Of a stretch of DNA of 64,000 nucleotides, positions 36,468-45,531 are shown in pieces (within the stretch, counting starts at the first letter, position 1; every line of letters starts with the position of its first letter). The notes beneath the pieces were generated by a model. That model saw nothing but the letters and a program-made list of their open reading frames with translations. It made no database searches and had not been told where the DNA came from. Source of the DNA: a bacterium (lineage in GTDB: Bacteria; Zhuqueibacterota; Zhuqueibacteria; Residuimicrobiales; Oceaniaggregativiventaceae). The stretch covers positions 1 through 64,000 of the forward strand of contig JAKQNP010000036.1 of NCBI GenBank assembly GCA_029565675.1, in the 5' to 3' direction. Position numbers and translations under genes: made by a program.

Positions 36468-38180
36468 ATGATTGTAACAATAAATGGCAAAGAGTTATGG
36501 GCCAATCCGGGCGATACGATCCTCAATGTCGCTCAGCGCGAAGGAATAAAAATTCCAACTTTGTGCTATCTCAAGGGTTTTACGCCGACCGGCTCTTGTC
36601 GTATCTGTGTGGTTGAAGTTGAAGGCCAACGCAATCTGGTGCCGTCCTGTGCGCAGCCGGTGACCGAAGGCATGCGGGTGTTGACCAACTCAACCAAAGT
36701 GCGGCGGGCGCGAAAGACGATTATCGAGTTGTTGATCGCCAATCATCCGCAGGACTGCCTGGTGTGCGTGCGCAACGGCAACTGCGAGCTGCAAGACTTG
36801 GCTTCTGAATATGGGGTGCGCGATTACCGCTACACCGGTGAACGGCGGATGAACAAAAAAGACATCGCCAGCCCGTCAATCGAACGCGATCCCAACAAGT
36901 GTATCCTGTGCGGCCGTTGTGTTCGGGTTTGTCACGAGACACAAAATGTCGGTGCGATTGACCTCGCACGCCGAGGTTTTTCTTCGTATGTCACCCCGGC
37001 AATGGACAGCAGTCTGAATACCAGTCCGTGTGTCTATTGCGGACAGTGCATCACGGTATGTCCAGTGGGTGCGCTGACGGAAAAGAGCCATGAAAAGTTG
37101 GTCTGGGAAGCCATCAACGATCCGAATCGCATTGTCATCGCACAAACCGCACCCTCTGTCCGCGTGGCACTCGGCGAAGAATTTGGCATGGAACCAGGGA
37201 GCATTGTGACGGGTAAAATGACCGCGGCATTGCGGCGTATGGGCGTCGATATGGTTTTCGATACGAATTTCGGTGCTGACCTGACCATTATGGAAGAAGG
37301 TGCGGAGTTGATCAGCCGTTTGAAAAACGGCGGGAAAATTCCACTCTTGACTTCGTGCAGTCCTGGCTGGGTCAAATACGTCGAGACCTTTTATCCCGAT
37401 CTCCTGGAACATGTCTCCACCTGCAAATCGCCGCAGGAGATGACCGGTGCGATTATCAAATCCTTTTATGCACAAAAAATGAATATCGATCCGGCCAAGA
37501 TTTTTGTGGTCTCGGTGATGCCGTGTACCGCAAAGAAATTTGAATCCCAGCGCCCGGAACTCGGCTTCAACTATCCAGACGTGGATGCGGTGTTGACAAC
37601 ACGCGAGATGGCACGGATGATCAAGAATTCCGGCATCGACTTTCATAAACTTCCGGACGACCATTTTGATGATCCGCTGGGCGAGTCGACCGGTGCCGGC
37701 GCCATCTTCGGCGCAACCGGTGGTGTCATGGAAGCTGCCTTGCGCACAGCCCATTTCTTTTTGACCGGCAAAGAAATGAACGATATCGAGTTTTCGCCGA
37801 TTCGTGGGCTGGACGGCGTGCGGCGCGCCACGGTCTTTATCAACGACATCGAGTTGCACGTAGCGGCTGTAAGCGGATTGAAGAATATCGATTCCTTTTT
37901 GGACGATATCCGCAGCGGCAAGTCGGAATTTGCATTCATCGAAGTCATGGCCTGCCCCGGCGGCTGCATCAATGGTGGAGGACAGCCATTGCCTGCCGAT
38001 CCGGAAAAAGTCAAAAAACGCGCTGAGGCGATATACGAAATCGATCGCGCAACTGCACGGCGGTGTTCGCATCAGAACAGCTCGATTCAGAAGCTCTACC
38101 AAGAATTTCTCGGCGAGCCCAACAGCCACAAATCGCACGAGCTGTTGCATACACATTTTGTCAGCAGAGAGATCCAATGA
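36468..38180 (+). CDS. hydA: [FeFe]-hydrogenase catalytic subunit HydA (set 1)
   Basis: A 570-residue catalytic subunit that makes or splits H2. From the N-terminus: a [2Fe-2S] domain (LCYLKGFTPTGSCRICVVE), a His-Cys cluster motif (HPQDCLVCVRNGNCELQ), two [4Fe-4S] motifs (CILCGRCVRVC, CVYCGQCITVC), and the H-cluster domain with LTSCSPGWVK, VMPCTAKKFE and MACPGGCINGGGQP. The second cysteine seen in the classical TSCCPGW is serine. AGAGGATTCCG precedes the ATG. The stop overlaps the next gene's start (ATGA). Confidence 0.95.
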   Translation: MIVTINGKELWANPGDTILNVAQREGIKIPTLCYLKGFTPTGSCRICVVEVEGQRNLVPSCAQPVTEGMRVLTNSTKVRRARKTIIELLIANHPQDCLVCVRNGNCELQDLASEYGVRDYRYTGERRMNKKDIASPSIERDPNKCILCGRCVRVCHETQNVGAIDLARRGFSSYVTPAMDSSLNTSPCVYCGQCITVCPVGALTEKSHEKLVWEAINDPNRIVIAQTAPSVRVALGEEFGMEPGSIVTGKMTAALRRMGVDMVFDTNFGADLTIMEEGAELISRLKNGGKIPLLTSCSPGWVKYVETFYPDLLEHVSTCKSPQEMTGAIIKSFYAQKMNIDPAKIFVVSVMPCTAKKFESQRPELGFNYPDVDAVLTTREMARMIKNSGIDFHKLPDDHFDDPLGESTGAGAIFGATGGVMEAALRTAHFFLTGKEMNDIEFSPIRGLDGVRRATVFINDIELHVAAVSGLKNIDSFLDDIRSGKSEFAFIEVMACPGGCINGGGQPLPADPEKVKKRAEAIYEIDRATARRCSHQNSSIQKLYQEFLGEPNSHKSHELLHTHFVSREIQ

Positions 38181-40210
38181 AAAAAGTCGTCTGGACAATC
38201 GAAGAACGCTGCAAGCAGTGTTATACCTGCATCCGTGAATGTCCAGCCAAAGCCATCAAAGTTGAAAAAGGACAGGCCGAAGTCATCGAAGAGCGGTGCA
38301 TCGGTTGTGGTCATTGCGTCCGCGTTTGCACGCAAAAAGCCAAGGCGGTGCTGAACAGCGTGCAGGCGACGCTGGTCTTTTTGACCCAAGAAAAACCGGT
38401 TGCGGCGCTTTTGGCGCCGTCTTTTCCGGCGGCTTATTCCCACATCGATCCCGAAAAAATCGTGGGTGCTTTGCGGGAATGCGGATTTAAAGTGGTCATC
38501 GAAGTGGCCTTCGGCGCCGATCTGATCAATCAGGAAATCGCCAAACTGGCCAAAACCAGCACACAGCATCAGTGGCAGGGAACCAAAAGACCGATTATCG
38601 CCTCTTCATGCCCGGCGGTGGTCAATTACATCGAAAAGTATGTACCGGACCTCATCGACAATATCATGCCGACTGTTTCTCCGATGGTTGCGGCCGGCAG
38701 GGCGGTGAGGAGGATCTATGGCAGCGACATGCGCCTGGTTTTTATCGGACCCTGCGTTGCTAAAAAAATGGAAATCCAGAACAGCGAGGTGAGCGATGCC
38801 GTCGATGAAGTGCTCACTTTCCAGGAGATGGAACAGCTGTTCAACGATCTGCATGTGAATCCAGAAGAGGCGATGCCGTCCTGGTTCGATCCTCCGCACC
38901 CCTTTCTTGGCCGGATTTATCCGATCAGCGGCGGATTGATCCGCAGTTCCGGATTGCCTTATGATCTGATGGACAACGAGATCATTATGGCGGAAGGCAA
39001 ACAACATGTTCTCAATGTCCTTGAATGCGTGCAGAACGGCGAAATTAAAGCGCAAGTGGTGGACCTGCTCTTTTGTGAAGGGTGCATAAACGGTCCGTTT
39101 ATCGATCAGAACACCAATTATTTCACCCGCAAACAAAAAATCGTTGAATATGCCGAGACCCGTCGTGAACGCAGCAACTATGCCGAGTGGGCGCAATATC
39201 TGGAGCGCTGCAAATCGATTAAAATAGATCGCAGTTACCATCGCCAAGAGATTCATAGCGTTCGCGTGCCGGAAGGCAAGATCAAAGAGATTTTTGCCCA
39301 AATCAACAAATTTTCGAAAGATGATGAGCTCAATTGCGGTGCCTGTGGCTACACCACCTGCCGCGACTACGCCAGAGCCGTCCATCAAGGTTTGGCCGAA
39401 CGGGAAATGTGCTTGCCGTTTCTCATCGAAAATTTGAAAAAGACAAAATTTGAATTGCAGGATTCATTGCGCGAGTTGGCGGAAACGCAAGAGATGCTCA
39501 TTCAGCACGAAAAACTCGCATCTGTTGGCCAATTGGCCGCTGGTGTCGCGCACGAAGTCAATAACCCGCTCGGTTCGATCATGCTTTATGCCCATCTGAT
39601 TTTGAAAGAATTGGGCGAGCAGAACGAGCACAGCGGCGATTTGAAGTTTATCATGGAAGAAGCCAAACGCTGCCAAAAAATAGTGGCTGGTTTGTTGAAT
39701 TTCAGCCGCCAGGGGCAGCTCAATTTGCGCAATCATCGGTTGCAGGATATCGTGAGCAAAATGGTCGAGGTCATCAGCAAACAAACCCTATTCAGGGATA
39801 TCACCATCAATGTTGACATCGACGAAAATCTCGACGAAATCGAAATCGACAGCGATCAGCTCTATCAGGTCTTTCTCAACCTTGCGGTCAATGCAGCAGA
39901 GGCCATGCCTGATGGCGGTACGCTGACCATTTCCGCATCGACCGATGAGAAAAAAGAGAAACTGACCATCCAGATCAGCGACACCGGTGTGGGTATCAAA
40001 CCAGAGAATTTCAACAAATTGTTCACGCCCTTTTTTACCACGAAACAAATTGGCAAGGGGACTGGTTTGGGCCTGGCAATCGTCTATGGCATCATCAAAA
40101 TGCACCGCGGCAATGTCGTGGTCAAAAGCGAAGTGAACAAGGGAACGACATTCACCATCATGTTGCCCCTGCAGACCCATGTGGTCACCAATGAAATCCT
40201 GCTGCAATAA
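38177..40210 (+). CDS. Sensory [FeFe]-hydrogenase / histidine kinase fusion (HydS-like)
   Basis: A 677-residue fusion. Residues 1-55 are two [4Fe-4S] motifs (C12, C15, C18, C22; C41, C44, C47, C51). Residues about 60-385 are a divergent H-cluster domain with IIASSCPAVV, IGPCVAKKME and LLFCEGCINGP, the pattern of putative sensory (group C/D) hydrogenases. A four-cysteine Fe-S domain follows near 387-415 (NCGACGYTTC). The rest is a histidine kinase with phosphorylated H459 (VAHEVNNPLG) and an HATPase domain (ISDTGVGIKP, GTGLGLAI). Likely senses H2 or redox state and signals by phosphotransfer. Confidence 0.9.
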   Translation: MKKVVWTIEERCKQCYTCIRECPAKAIKVEKGQAEVIEERCIGCGHCVRVCTQKAKAVLNSVQATLVFLTQEKPVAALLAPSFPAAYSHIDPEKIVGALRECGFKVVIEVAFGADLINQEIAKLAKTSTQHQWQGTKRPIIASSCPAVVNYIEKYVPDLIDNIMPTVSPMVAAGRAVRRIYGSDMRLVFIGPCVAKKMEIQNSEVSDAVDEVLTFQEMEQLFNDLHVNPEEAMPSWFDPPHPFLGRIYPISGGLIRSSGLPYDLMDNEIIMAEGKQHVLNVLECVQNGEIKAQVVDLLFCEGCINGPFIDQNTNYFTRKQKIVEYAETRRERSNYAEWAQYLERCKSIKIDRSYHRQEIHSVRVPEGKIKEIFAQINKFSKDDELNCGACGYTTCRDYARAVHQGLAEREMCLPFLIENLKKTKFELQDSLRELAETQEMLIQHEKLASVGQLAAGVAHEVNNPLGSIMLYAHLILKELGEQNEHSGDLKFIMEEAKRCQKIVAGLLNFSRQGQLNLRNHRLQDIVSKMVEVISKQTLFRDITINVDIDENLDEIEIDSDQLYQVFLNLAVNAAEAMPDGGTLTISASTDEKKEKLTIQISDTGVGIKPENFNKLFTPFFTTKQIGKGTGLGLAIVYGIIKMHRGNVVVKSEVNKGTTFTIMLPLQTHVVTNEILLQ

Positions 40211-40236
40211 CTGCAATCCCTTGAAAGGAATCCTTG

Positions 40237-40635
40237 ATGGCGCAAAAAATACTCATCATTGACGACGATTTCGATCTGGTTGAAATCAATAAGGCTTTTT
40301 TACAAAAAGCGGGATTTCAGGTCGACTGTGCGTACAATGGCCAAGAGGGATTACAAAAAATCCGCACTTTTGCGCCTCATCTGATCATCCTCGATGTGAT
40401 GATGACTTCGGTAGGCGAGGGATTTGAGGTCGCTCGTAAAATCAGAATGGACAAAGAGATGGGCAAGATACCGATCCTGATGCTCTCGTCGGTGAACAGA
40501 GAAGTGGGATTTCGCCTTCGCATCGGCCCGGATGAAGATTGGAATCCTGTCAATGCATTTATCGATAAACCAGTCGATTATGACAAATTGATCAACAAGG
40601 TAACGGAAATCTTGAATAGCCAGAAAGAGAGTTAA
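40237..40635 (+). CDS. Single-domain response regulator with receiver insertion (1)
   Basis: A 132-residue receiver. ILIIDDDFDL gives the acidic pocket, IILDVMM the phospho-acceptor D, and FIDKPVD the conserved lysine. Between strands 4 and 5 it has an extra loop (REVGFRLRIGPDEDWNP) absent from CheY. No output domain, so it probably relays phosphate or binds a partner. It starts 27 bases after the sensory kinase gene, with AAAGGA upstream. Confidence 0.88.
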   Translation: MAQKILIIDDDFDLVEINKAFLQKAGFQVDCAYNGQEGLQKIRTFAPHLIILDVMMTSVGEGFEVARKIRMDKEMGKIPILMLSSVNREVGFRLRIGPDEDWNPVNAFIDKPVDYDKLINKVTEILNSQKES

Positions 40636-40641
40636 AACATC

Positions 40642-41040
40642 ATGAAACACAAAATATTGCTCGTCGACGATGATGTCGATTTGATCAATCTCTACCAGCC
40701 GATCTTGCAGAACGCAGGATTTGAGGTTGAGGTTGCCTTCAACGCCGAAGAGGGAATCCAGAAATTCAGCCAATTCAAACCAGAAGCCATGCTCGTCGAC
40801 CTAGCCATGGAACATTTTGATTCCGGCTTTGTTTTGTGCAAGAAAATCAAAAGCTTGCCAGAAGGCAAGAACATTCCGGTCGTGATCATGACGGCTGCTG
40901 CGCATGAGACCGGTATCCGCTTTTCCACTCAGACTGAAGAGGAAAAGAATTGGATCAAGGCCGATGATTATCTGGACAAGCCCATCTCTGCGCGCGATTT
41001 GCTGCAATATGTGACTGAAAAATTGTTCAAAAATCGATGA
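40642..41040 (+). CDS. Single-domain response regulator with receiver insertion (2)
   Basis: A 132-residue receiver similar to the preceding one. ILLVDDDVDL and AMLVDLAMEH provide the phosphorylation site, and YLDKPIS the lysine. The same extra loop occurs between strands 4 and 5 (HETGIRFSTQTEEEKNW). The shared insertion suggests a duplication and a shared partner, plausibly the hydrogenase-fused kinase. It overlaps the following hybrid kinase by four bases. Confidence 0.88.
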   Translation: MKHKILLVDDDVDLINLYQPILQNAGFEVEVAFNAEEGIQKFSQFKPEAMLVDLAMEHFDSGFVLCKKIKSLPEGKNIPVVIMTAAAHETGIRFSTQTEEEKNWIKADDYLDKPISARDLLQYVTEKLFKNR

Positions 41041-42518
41041 GAATCGACAAGGCCAAAATTCTTGTTGTCGACGATGAAATGGGAATGCGCGAAGGTATCA
41101 AGCGCCTTTTAGAGATCGAAAACCATCAAGTCGATACCGCGGAAACCGGTGCCCAGGGCATTTCACTGGGCACGGCATTTGAATACGATCTCTATCTTTT
41201 GGATTTGAAAATTGGCGATTGCGACGGTACCGAGGTTTTGCGCCAGATCAAGGCTCGCTATCCCGAAGCGATTTGCGTCATTGTCACTGCCTATGCCTCT
41301 ATCGATACGGCGGTTGAGACCACGCGCTTGGGTGCTTATCACTATATCGCCAAACCGTTTTCACCAGAAGAGCTCTATCACCTGGTCGGCCGGGCGTTGG
41401 AGCGACGCTGGTATATTCTGGAAGCACGGCGATTGCGCGAAGAACAAGAGCGACGGCTCATGGAAGTGGCGCACGAAAAATCGCGTATCCGCACCATCAT
41501 CAACACGATCGACGACGGAATTGTGGTCGTCAATCAAGAAAAACAAATCGTTCTCTGGAATCCGCGCTTTGTGAAATTGCTGGAAATCGACCGTAAAATC
41601 AATGTCGGCGATCTTGTTTTTGACATCCTGCCCGAAAACCTGCACGAACAATTCAATCAAATGTTTGCCGGGCAAACGGAATTAAAAGCGATCAAACAAG
41701 AGGTCGTAATTCATGCGCCGGCCAAACTGGTGATCATGGTGAACACCACGCCGATCATCAACACGTCCGGCGAAATGCTGGGTGTGGTTTCGGTTCTACG
41801 CGATATATCAGAACTGAAGCAACTCGATCTGCTCAAATCACAATTCATCAACATGGCCGCACATGAACTCAAAGCTCCTTTGAGCGCCATCAAAGGCTAC
41901 GTCGAGCTCTTGATCGATCGGACCCTCGGCGAAACCCTCGAAAGCTATAAACAACAGCTCGATCGCTCGCGCGAACGCATCGATGCGCTTGTCAGTTTGA
42001 TCAATGATTTGCTCAACATTTCGCGCATGGAAGCCGGAACGATCCGCCGGGATATCGAGCCGATCGATTTGAGCAACCTGTTGACCCATACTGTGGAGTT
42101 TTTCCACACCGATATGGACAAACGATCCCTGACTCTCGATTCATCTATCGAACCAAATCTGGTTATGGATGCGGATCGCGAAGAGATCCAACGCGTTTTT
42201 ACCAATCTCATCTCCAATGCCATCAAATACAACAAAGAAAACGGCAAAATTACGGTCAACGCACAGCGTGATAATGGGTATATCCGGGTGCAAATCGCCG
42301 ATACCGGCATCGGGCTTAAACCGGAAGAAAAAGAACACCTATTTGAAGAATTCTTCCGCGCCAAAAATCCGCTGACCCGCAACATCACCGGCACGGGTCT
42401 GGGATTGACCATTTTGAAAAAAATCGTCGATTCTTACGCCGGACGGATCGAGGTTGAAAGCGAATTCGAATCCGGTTCAACTTTTACAGTTATTTTGCCG
42501 ACAAACCAAATTAATTAA
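41037..42518 (+). CDS. REC-PAS-histidine kinase
   Basis: A 493-residue kinase. Residues 1-125 are a receiver (ILVVDDEMGM, LYLLDLKIGD), followed by a coiled linker, a PAS domain at about 155-260 (IINTIDDGIVVVNQEKQIVL), a HisKA domain with H276 in MAAHELKAPLSAI, and an HATPase domain (IADTGIGLKP, GTGLGLTI). The N-terminal receiver can take phosphate from the sensory kinase, making a relay. No transmembrane segment, so cytoplasmic. It is the last gene of the signalling operon before a strong terminator. Confidence 0.92.
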   Translation: MRIDKAKILVVDDEMGMREGIKRLLEIENHQVDTAETGAQGISLGTAFEYDLYLLDLKIGDCDGTEVLRQIKARYPEAICVIVTAYASIDTAVETTRLGAYHYIAKPFSPEELYHLVGRALERRWYILEARRLREEQERRLMEVAHEKSRIRTIINTIDDGIVVVNQEKQIVLWNPRFVKLLEIDRKINVGDLVFDILPENLHEQFNQMFAGQTELKAIKQEVVIHAPAKLVIMVNTTPIINTSGEMLGVVSVLRDISELKQLDLLKSQFINMAAHELKAPLSAIKGYVELLIDRTLGETLESYKQQLDRSRERIDALVSLINDLLNISRMEAGTIRRDIEPIDLSNLLTHTVEFFHTDMDKRSLTLDSSIEPNLVMDADREEIQRVFTNLISNAIKYNKENGKITVNAQRDNGYIRVQIADTGIGLKPEEKEHLFEEFFRAKNPLTRNITGTGLGLTILKKIVDSYAGRIEVESEFESGSTFTVILPTNQIN

Positions 42519-42614
42519 ATCGATTCGCTTCAAGCGCTTCTCCTCTGACACTGCCGCTCACTCGGAAAATACCTTGATTTTTAAGTTAAAAACCCTTAAT
42601 TATATAGTTATTTT

Positions 42615-42643
42615 CACTGCTGTCCGGTTACCGGACAGCAGTG
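42615..42643 (+). terminator. Strong hairpin terminator after the signalling operon
   Basis: CACTGCTGTCCGG and CCGGACAGCAGTG form a perfect 13-bp stem with a TTA loop, followed by AGTTGTTTTAT. It lies about 100 bases after the kinase. The surrounding gap (42519-42878) holds nothing else I can name apart from the ribosome site GAGGAGAGGG before the next gene. Confidence 0.75.
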
Positions 42644-42878
42644 AGTTGTTTTATCGCGCGTGCCTGGATTCGGTGTAATTGGATTTGCTGTTCACACAGA
42701 ATTTGCGGTTTCCCCCAGATTTTGCGTGATCCTGACCGGTTCTGGTTTCGGGGAGCAAGAATCAGAATAATCCAGCCCATCAGAAGATATTTTTGCAGTG
42801 ATCGAGTCGACCGATGTGGGTAAAGATAAGGACTGTTGTCGGTGAACCCAGGTCGAGTGGGTCAAAAGAGGAGAGGGT

Positions 42879-43223
42879 ATGCGCCTGCTGCAAATCCTAC
42901 AAAATGCCGGTTTATCGTTATTGACGCAGCCGTTTTCTGGAGATCCTGACGTCACTCTGGGGTGCTGTTCGGATGTACTCAGCGATGTGATGGCTCGTGC
43001 AGAAAAAGGCAGTTTATGGATTACCCATCAGACCAACGAGAATGTGTTGGCGATCGCCTTTTTTAAAGAATTGGCTGGTGTGGTTTTTCCAGATCGTTTG
43101 CAGCCCACTCCAGACATCATCGCCAAGGCAAATGAAAAAAAGATCGTTTTGCTCTCCAGCACAGAACCTGCTTTCCAAATTGCCGGGCTCTTGTATGCGC
43201 AAGGCCTGCGAGGAAAAAAATAG
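42879..43223 (+). CDS. DRTGG-domain protein
   Basis: A 114-residue DRTGG-type domain: LGCCSDVLSDVMARAEKGSL, then WITHQTNENVLAIAFFKEL and IVLLSSTEPAFQIAGLLYAQGL. The domain occurs beside CBS and phosphotransacetylase domains and as a small protein in [FeFe]-hydrogenase clusters. It probably binds a small ligand. It is one base before the PHP gene, so the two are translated together. Confidence 0.75.
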   Translation: MRLLQILQNAGLSLLTQPFSGDPDVTLGCCSDVLSDVMARAEKGSLWITHQTNENVLAIAFFKELAGVVFPDRLQPTPDIIAKANEKKIVLLSSTEPAFQIAGLLYAQGLRGKK

Positions 43224-44006
43224 ATGCTGAGGTGGTACACAGCTGATTTGCATGTTCACACTGTCTTGTCTGCCTGTGCCGAACTATCGATGGGACCGAA
43301 GGATATCGTCCTTGCCGCAATCGACCATGGCCTTGACCTGATCGCCATCACCGATCACAACTCGATTGAAAATGTCCATGCCGTGCTCACGGCTGCCAAA
43401 GGAACCACCCTCAGCGTTATCCCGGGGATGGAAGTCTCAACCGCCGATAAAATTCATCTGGTCGTTCTGTTTCCAGATCTGACCGCTGCTGCAGAGTTTC
43501 AAAATTTTGTCTATTCGCGATTGCCTGTCGGCCACTATGACGAGGAGCTATACGGACCGCAGATTGTCTGCGATCAACACGATCATATCGTCGACACCAA
43601 TCACAAAATGCTCATACTCGGCATACAAGCTTCTCTTGATGAAGTCGCCGACCAGGCAGTTGCCTGCGGCGGATTGATCTATCCCGCTCATATCGATCGT
43701 TCAGCTTACAGCATTTTAAACAAATACCCATCGATCCCGGCCGAGCTGCCGTTTGTCGCAGTGGAACTTTCTGCACATGGCAGTCCTGCACAGATGATTG
43801 CTCAACATCCTGAGGTCGCCAACTATCCGATGGTTTTTGCCTCGGATGCTCACGATATTTCGGCAATCGGCTCTACTGTTACGCATTTCTTGATGAGATC
43901 ACCCACTTTCTCTGAGATCAAGAAGGCTTTTTATGCTGAACAGGGGCGCAGGGTTTCGATCGAACCGGTGCGATCACAACAAGCCTTTCATGACCCTGTC
44001 CCATGA
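43224..44006 (+). CDS. PHP-domain metal-dependent phosphoesterase
   Basis: A 260-residue PHP protein. ADLHVHTVLS gives the HxH pair, LIAITDHNSI the central metal residues, PGMEVSTADKIHL a glutamate and histidine, and YPAHIDRSA and FASDAHDIS later ligands. The family hydrolyses phosphoesters, for example nucleotides or histidinol phosphate. The DRTGG-PHP-HATPase set recurs in hydrogenase loci, but its job is not established. Confidence 0.85.
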   Translation: MLRWYTADLHVHTVLSACAELSMGPKDIVLAAIDHGLDLIAITDHNSIENVHAVLTAAKGTTLSVIPGMEVSTADKIHLVVLFPDLTAAAEFQNFVYSRLPVGHYDEELYGPQIVCDQHDHIVDTNHKMLILGIQASLDEVADQAVACGGLIYPAHIDRSAYSILNKYPSIPAELPFVAVELSAHGSPAQMIAQHPEVANYPMVFASDAHDISAIGSTVTHFLMRSPTFSEIKKAFYAEQGRRVSIEPVRSQQAFHDPVP

Positions 44007-44562
44007 GGAAAACGTGCGCGAATTGTCGCTGCATATTTTGGATATTGTAACCAATGCCATCGAAGCGGAGGCCAACCGCGTCATCATCGGCATCCGCGAA
44101 TCTCAGGCTGACGATACCTTGATCATCCGGGTGCGCGATAACGGACGCGGCATGCCTGAAGAGTTGGTCAAAAAGGTGTCCGATCCCTTTGTGACGACGC
44201 GAACCACCCGCGCGGTCGGGATGGGAATTTCGCTGGCCAAGCATGCCACATTGGCGGCCAAAGGCGCCTTTGATCTCAAATCAACTCTGGGCAAAGGCAC
44301 GGAGTTGTGGATGCGCTTTCGCCTGAACTGTTTGAACCGGGTGCCGTTGGGAGACATGGCCGAAACTGTGGTCAATTTGATCATCGGCACTCCTGATTTG
44401 CATCTGGCCTATCATCATCGCACCGATAAGGGCGATTTTCTCTTCGACTCGTATTGGATTTTGGCACGCATGGCAGAAAACAATTGGACGCTTTATCAAA
44501 CAATGGCACCCGCATCTGAATATATTCGGCAAAATTTGGTAAAAATCGATTCGGTCGGTTGA
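43990..44562 (+). CDS. HATPase-domain protein (anti-sigma/kinase-like)
   Basis: A 190-residue protein with a GHKL ATPase fold: LSLHILDIVTNAIEAEANR is the N box, VRDNGRGMPEEL the G1 box, and TTRAVGMGISLAKHAT the G2 region. It has no HisKA domain, so it cannot phosphorylate itself on a histidine helix and resembles anti-sigma kinases. It overlaps the PHP gene by 17 bases. It may regulate the hydrogenase or its expression by protein binding. Confidence 0.78.
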   Translation: MTLSHEENVRELSLHILDIVTNAIEAEANRVIIGIRESQADDTLIIRVRDNGRGMPEELVKKVSDPFVTTRTTRAVGMGISLAKHATLAAKGAFDLKSTLGKGTELWMRFRLNCLNRVPLGDMAETVVNLIIGTPDLHLAYHHRTDKGDFLFDSYWILARMAENNWTLYQTMAPASEYIRQNLVKIDSVG

Positions 44563-44661
44563 AAATTTCTCCCAAACGTCAACATTGTTATCTGATACAA
44601 TCGACGGGGTGATGCCCTGCGGCATAATACCCCAAACTGCGAAACCTCAGGAGGAAATGAA

Positions 44662-45024
44662 GTGAAAACATTAGCGGATTTGCGCGCGATTAAAGAAAAG
44701 GCCAAACAGGAATTAGCCTCCCGTGAACAAACTGCCAAATATCGGTTGGTGGTTGCCATGGGAACCTGTGGCATTGCTGCTGGAGCGCGAACGGTCATGA
44801 CCGCCATCATCGATGAGATCAGCAAGCGCGGCATTACCGACACGATCGTCACGCAAACCGGTTGCCTTGGTTATTGCGATCAAGAGCCCCTGGTGCAAGT
44901 GATTCAGCCGGATAAAAGCGTGATCACCTATGGCAAAATCACGCCTGAACTCGCCCGGCGGATTGTTGCTGAACATATTGGAAAAGGTAACGTTATCAGC
45001 GAACAGGTTTTCATGCAGAGCTAA
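44662..45024 (+). CDS. Thioredoxin-like [2Fe-2S] ferredoxin (HydD-like)
   Basis: A 120-residue protein of the thioredoxin-like ferredoxin family. VVAMGTCGIAAGA and TQTGCLGYCDQEPLVQV hold three visible cysteines for the cluster. In the first hydrogenase this domain is fused to HydB. Here it is a separate gene, and the matching part of HydB2 has no cysteine. GTG start with strong AGGAGG ahead. It opens the second hydrogenase gene set. Confidence 0.83.
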   Translation: MKTLADLRAIKEKAKQELASREQTAKYRLVVAMGTCGIAAGARTVMTAIIDEISKRGITDTIVTQTGCLGYCDQEPLVQVIQPDKSVITYGKITPELARRIVAEHIGKGNVISEQVFMQS

Positions 45025-45054
45025 ACAAGTCGGTATAACTGAAGGAGAGGAATA

Positions 45055-45531
45055 ATGCCCGATCTGAGCCGTATCGATGAAATTGTCGCGAGCTATCAAT
45101 CGACCAAAAGTCCATTGATATACATCTTAAAAGATGTGCAAAAAGAGTTCGGATTTCTTTCCGAATCGGTCTTAACCCAGGTTGCCCGCGTGACACGCAT
45201 CCCCTTGAGCGATATTTATGGGGTCGCCACCTTTTACAGCTTGTTCACCACCAAACCCAAAGGACAGCATATTGTGCGCTGCTGCAACAACGCGCCTTGT
45301 TGGGTTAATGGATCCGAAGAAGTGCTGCAAAAAATCAAGGAATATCTGGAAATCGAGACCGGCGAGACCACTGGGGATGGAACTTTTACGCTTGAATTCA
45401 CCAGTTGCCTGGGCCTCTGTGCGGTTGCGCCGGTTATGATGATCGATGACCAGGTGTTTGGCAATTTGACTCCGGAAAAAGCGGTTGCGATTCTGCGCGA
45501 TTATAAAACGAAAGGATCGGCAAATGCATAG
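45055..45531 (+). CDS. hydC: [FeFe]-hydrogenase subunit HydC, NuoE-like (set 2)
   Basis: A 158-residue NuoE-family [2Fe-2S] subunit. RCCNNAPCWVNG gives two ligands and TSCLGLCAVAPVM the other two. IYILKDVQKEFGFLSE and YGVATFYSLF mark the helical N-terminus. It is distinct enough from the set-1 copy that these are separate enzymes, not a recent tandem copy. AAGGAGAGG precedes the start. Confidence 0.92.
   Translation: MPDLSRIDEIVASYQSTKSPLIYILKDVQKEFGFLSESVLTQVARVTRIPLSDIYGVATFYSLFTTKPKGQHIVRCCNNAPCWVNGSEEVLQKIKEYLEIETGETTGDGTFTLEFTSCLGLCAVAPVMMIDDQVFGNLTPEKAVAILRDYKTKGSANA

Noticed and set aside
36876-38198. A 440-codon open frame antisense to hydA
   Set aside because: It mirrors the codon pattern of hydA on the other strand, has no recognisable domain, and the sense strand has a complete [FeFe]-hydrogenase.
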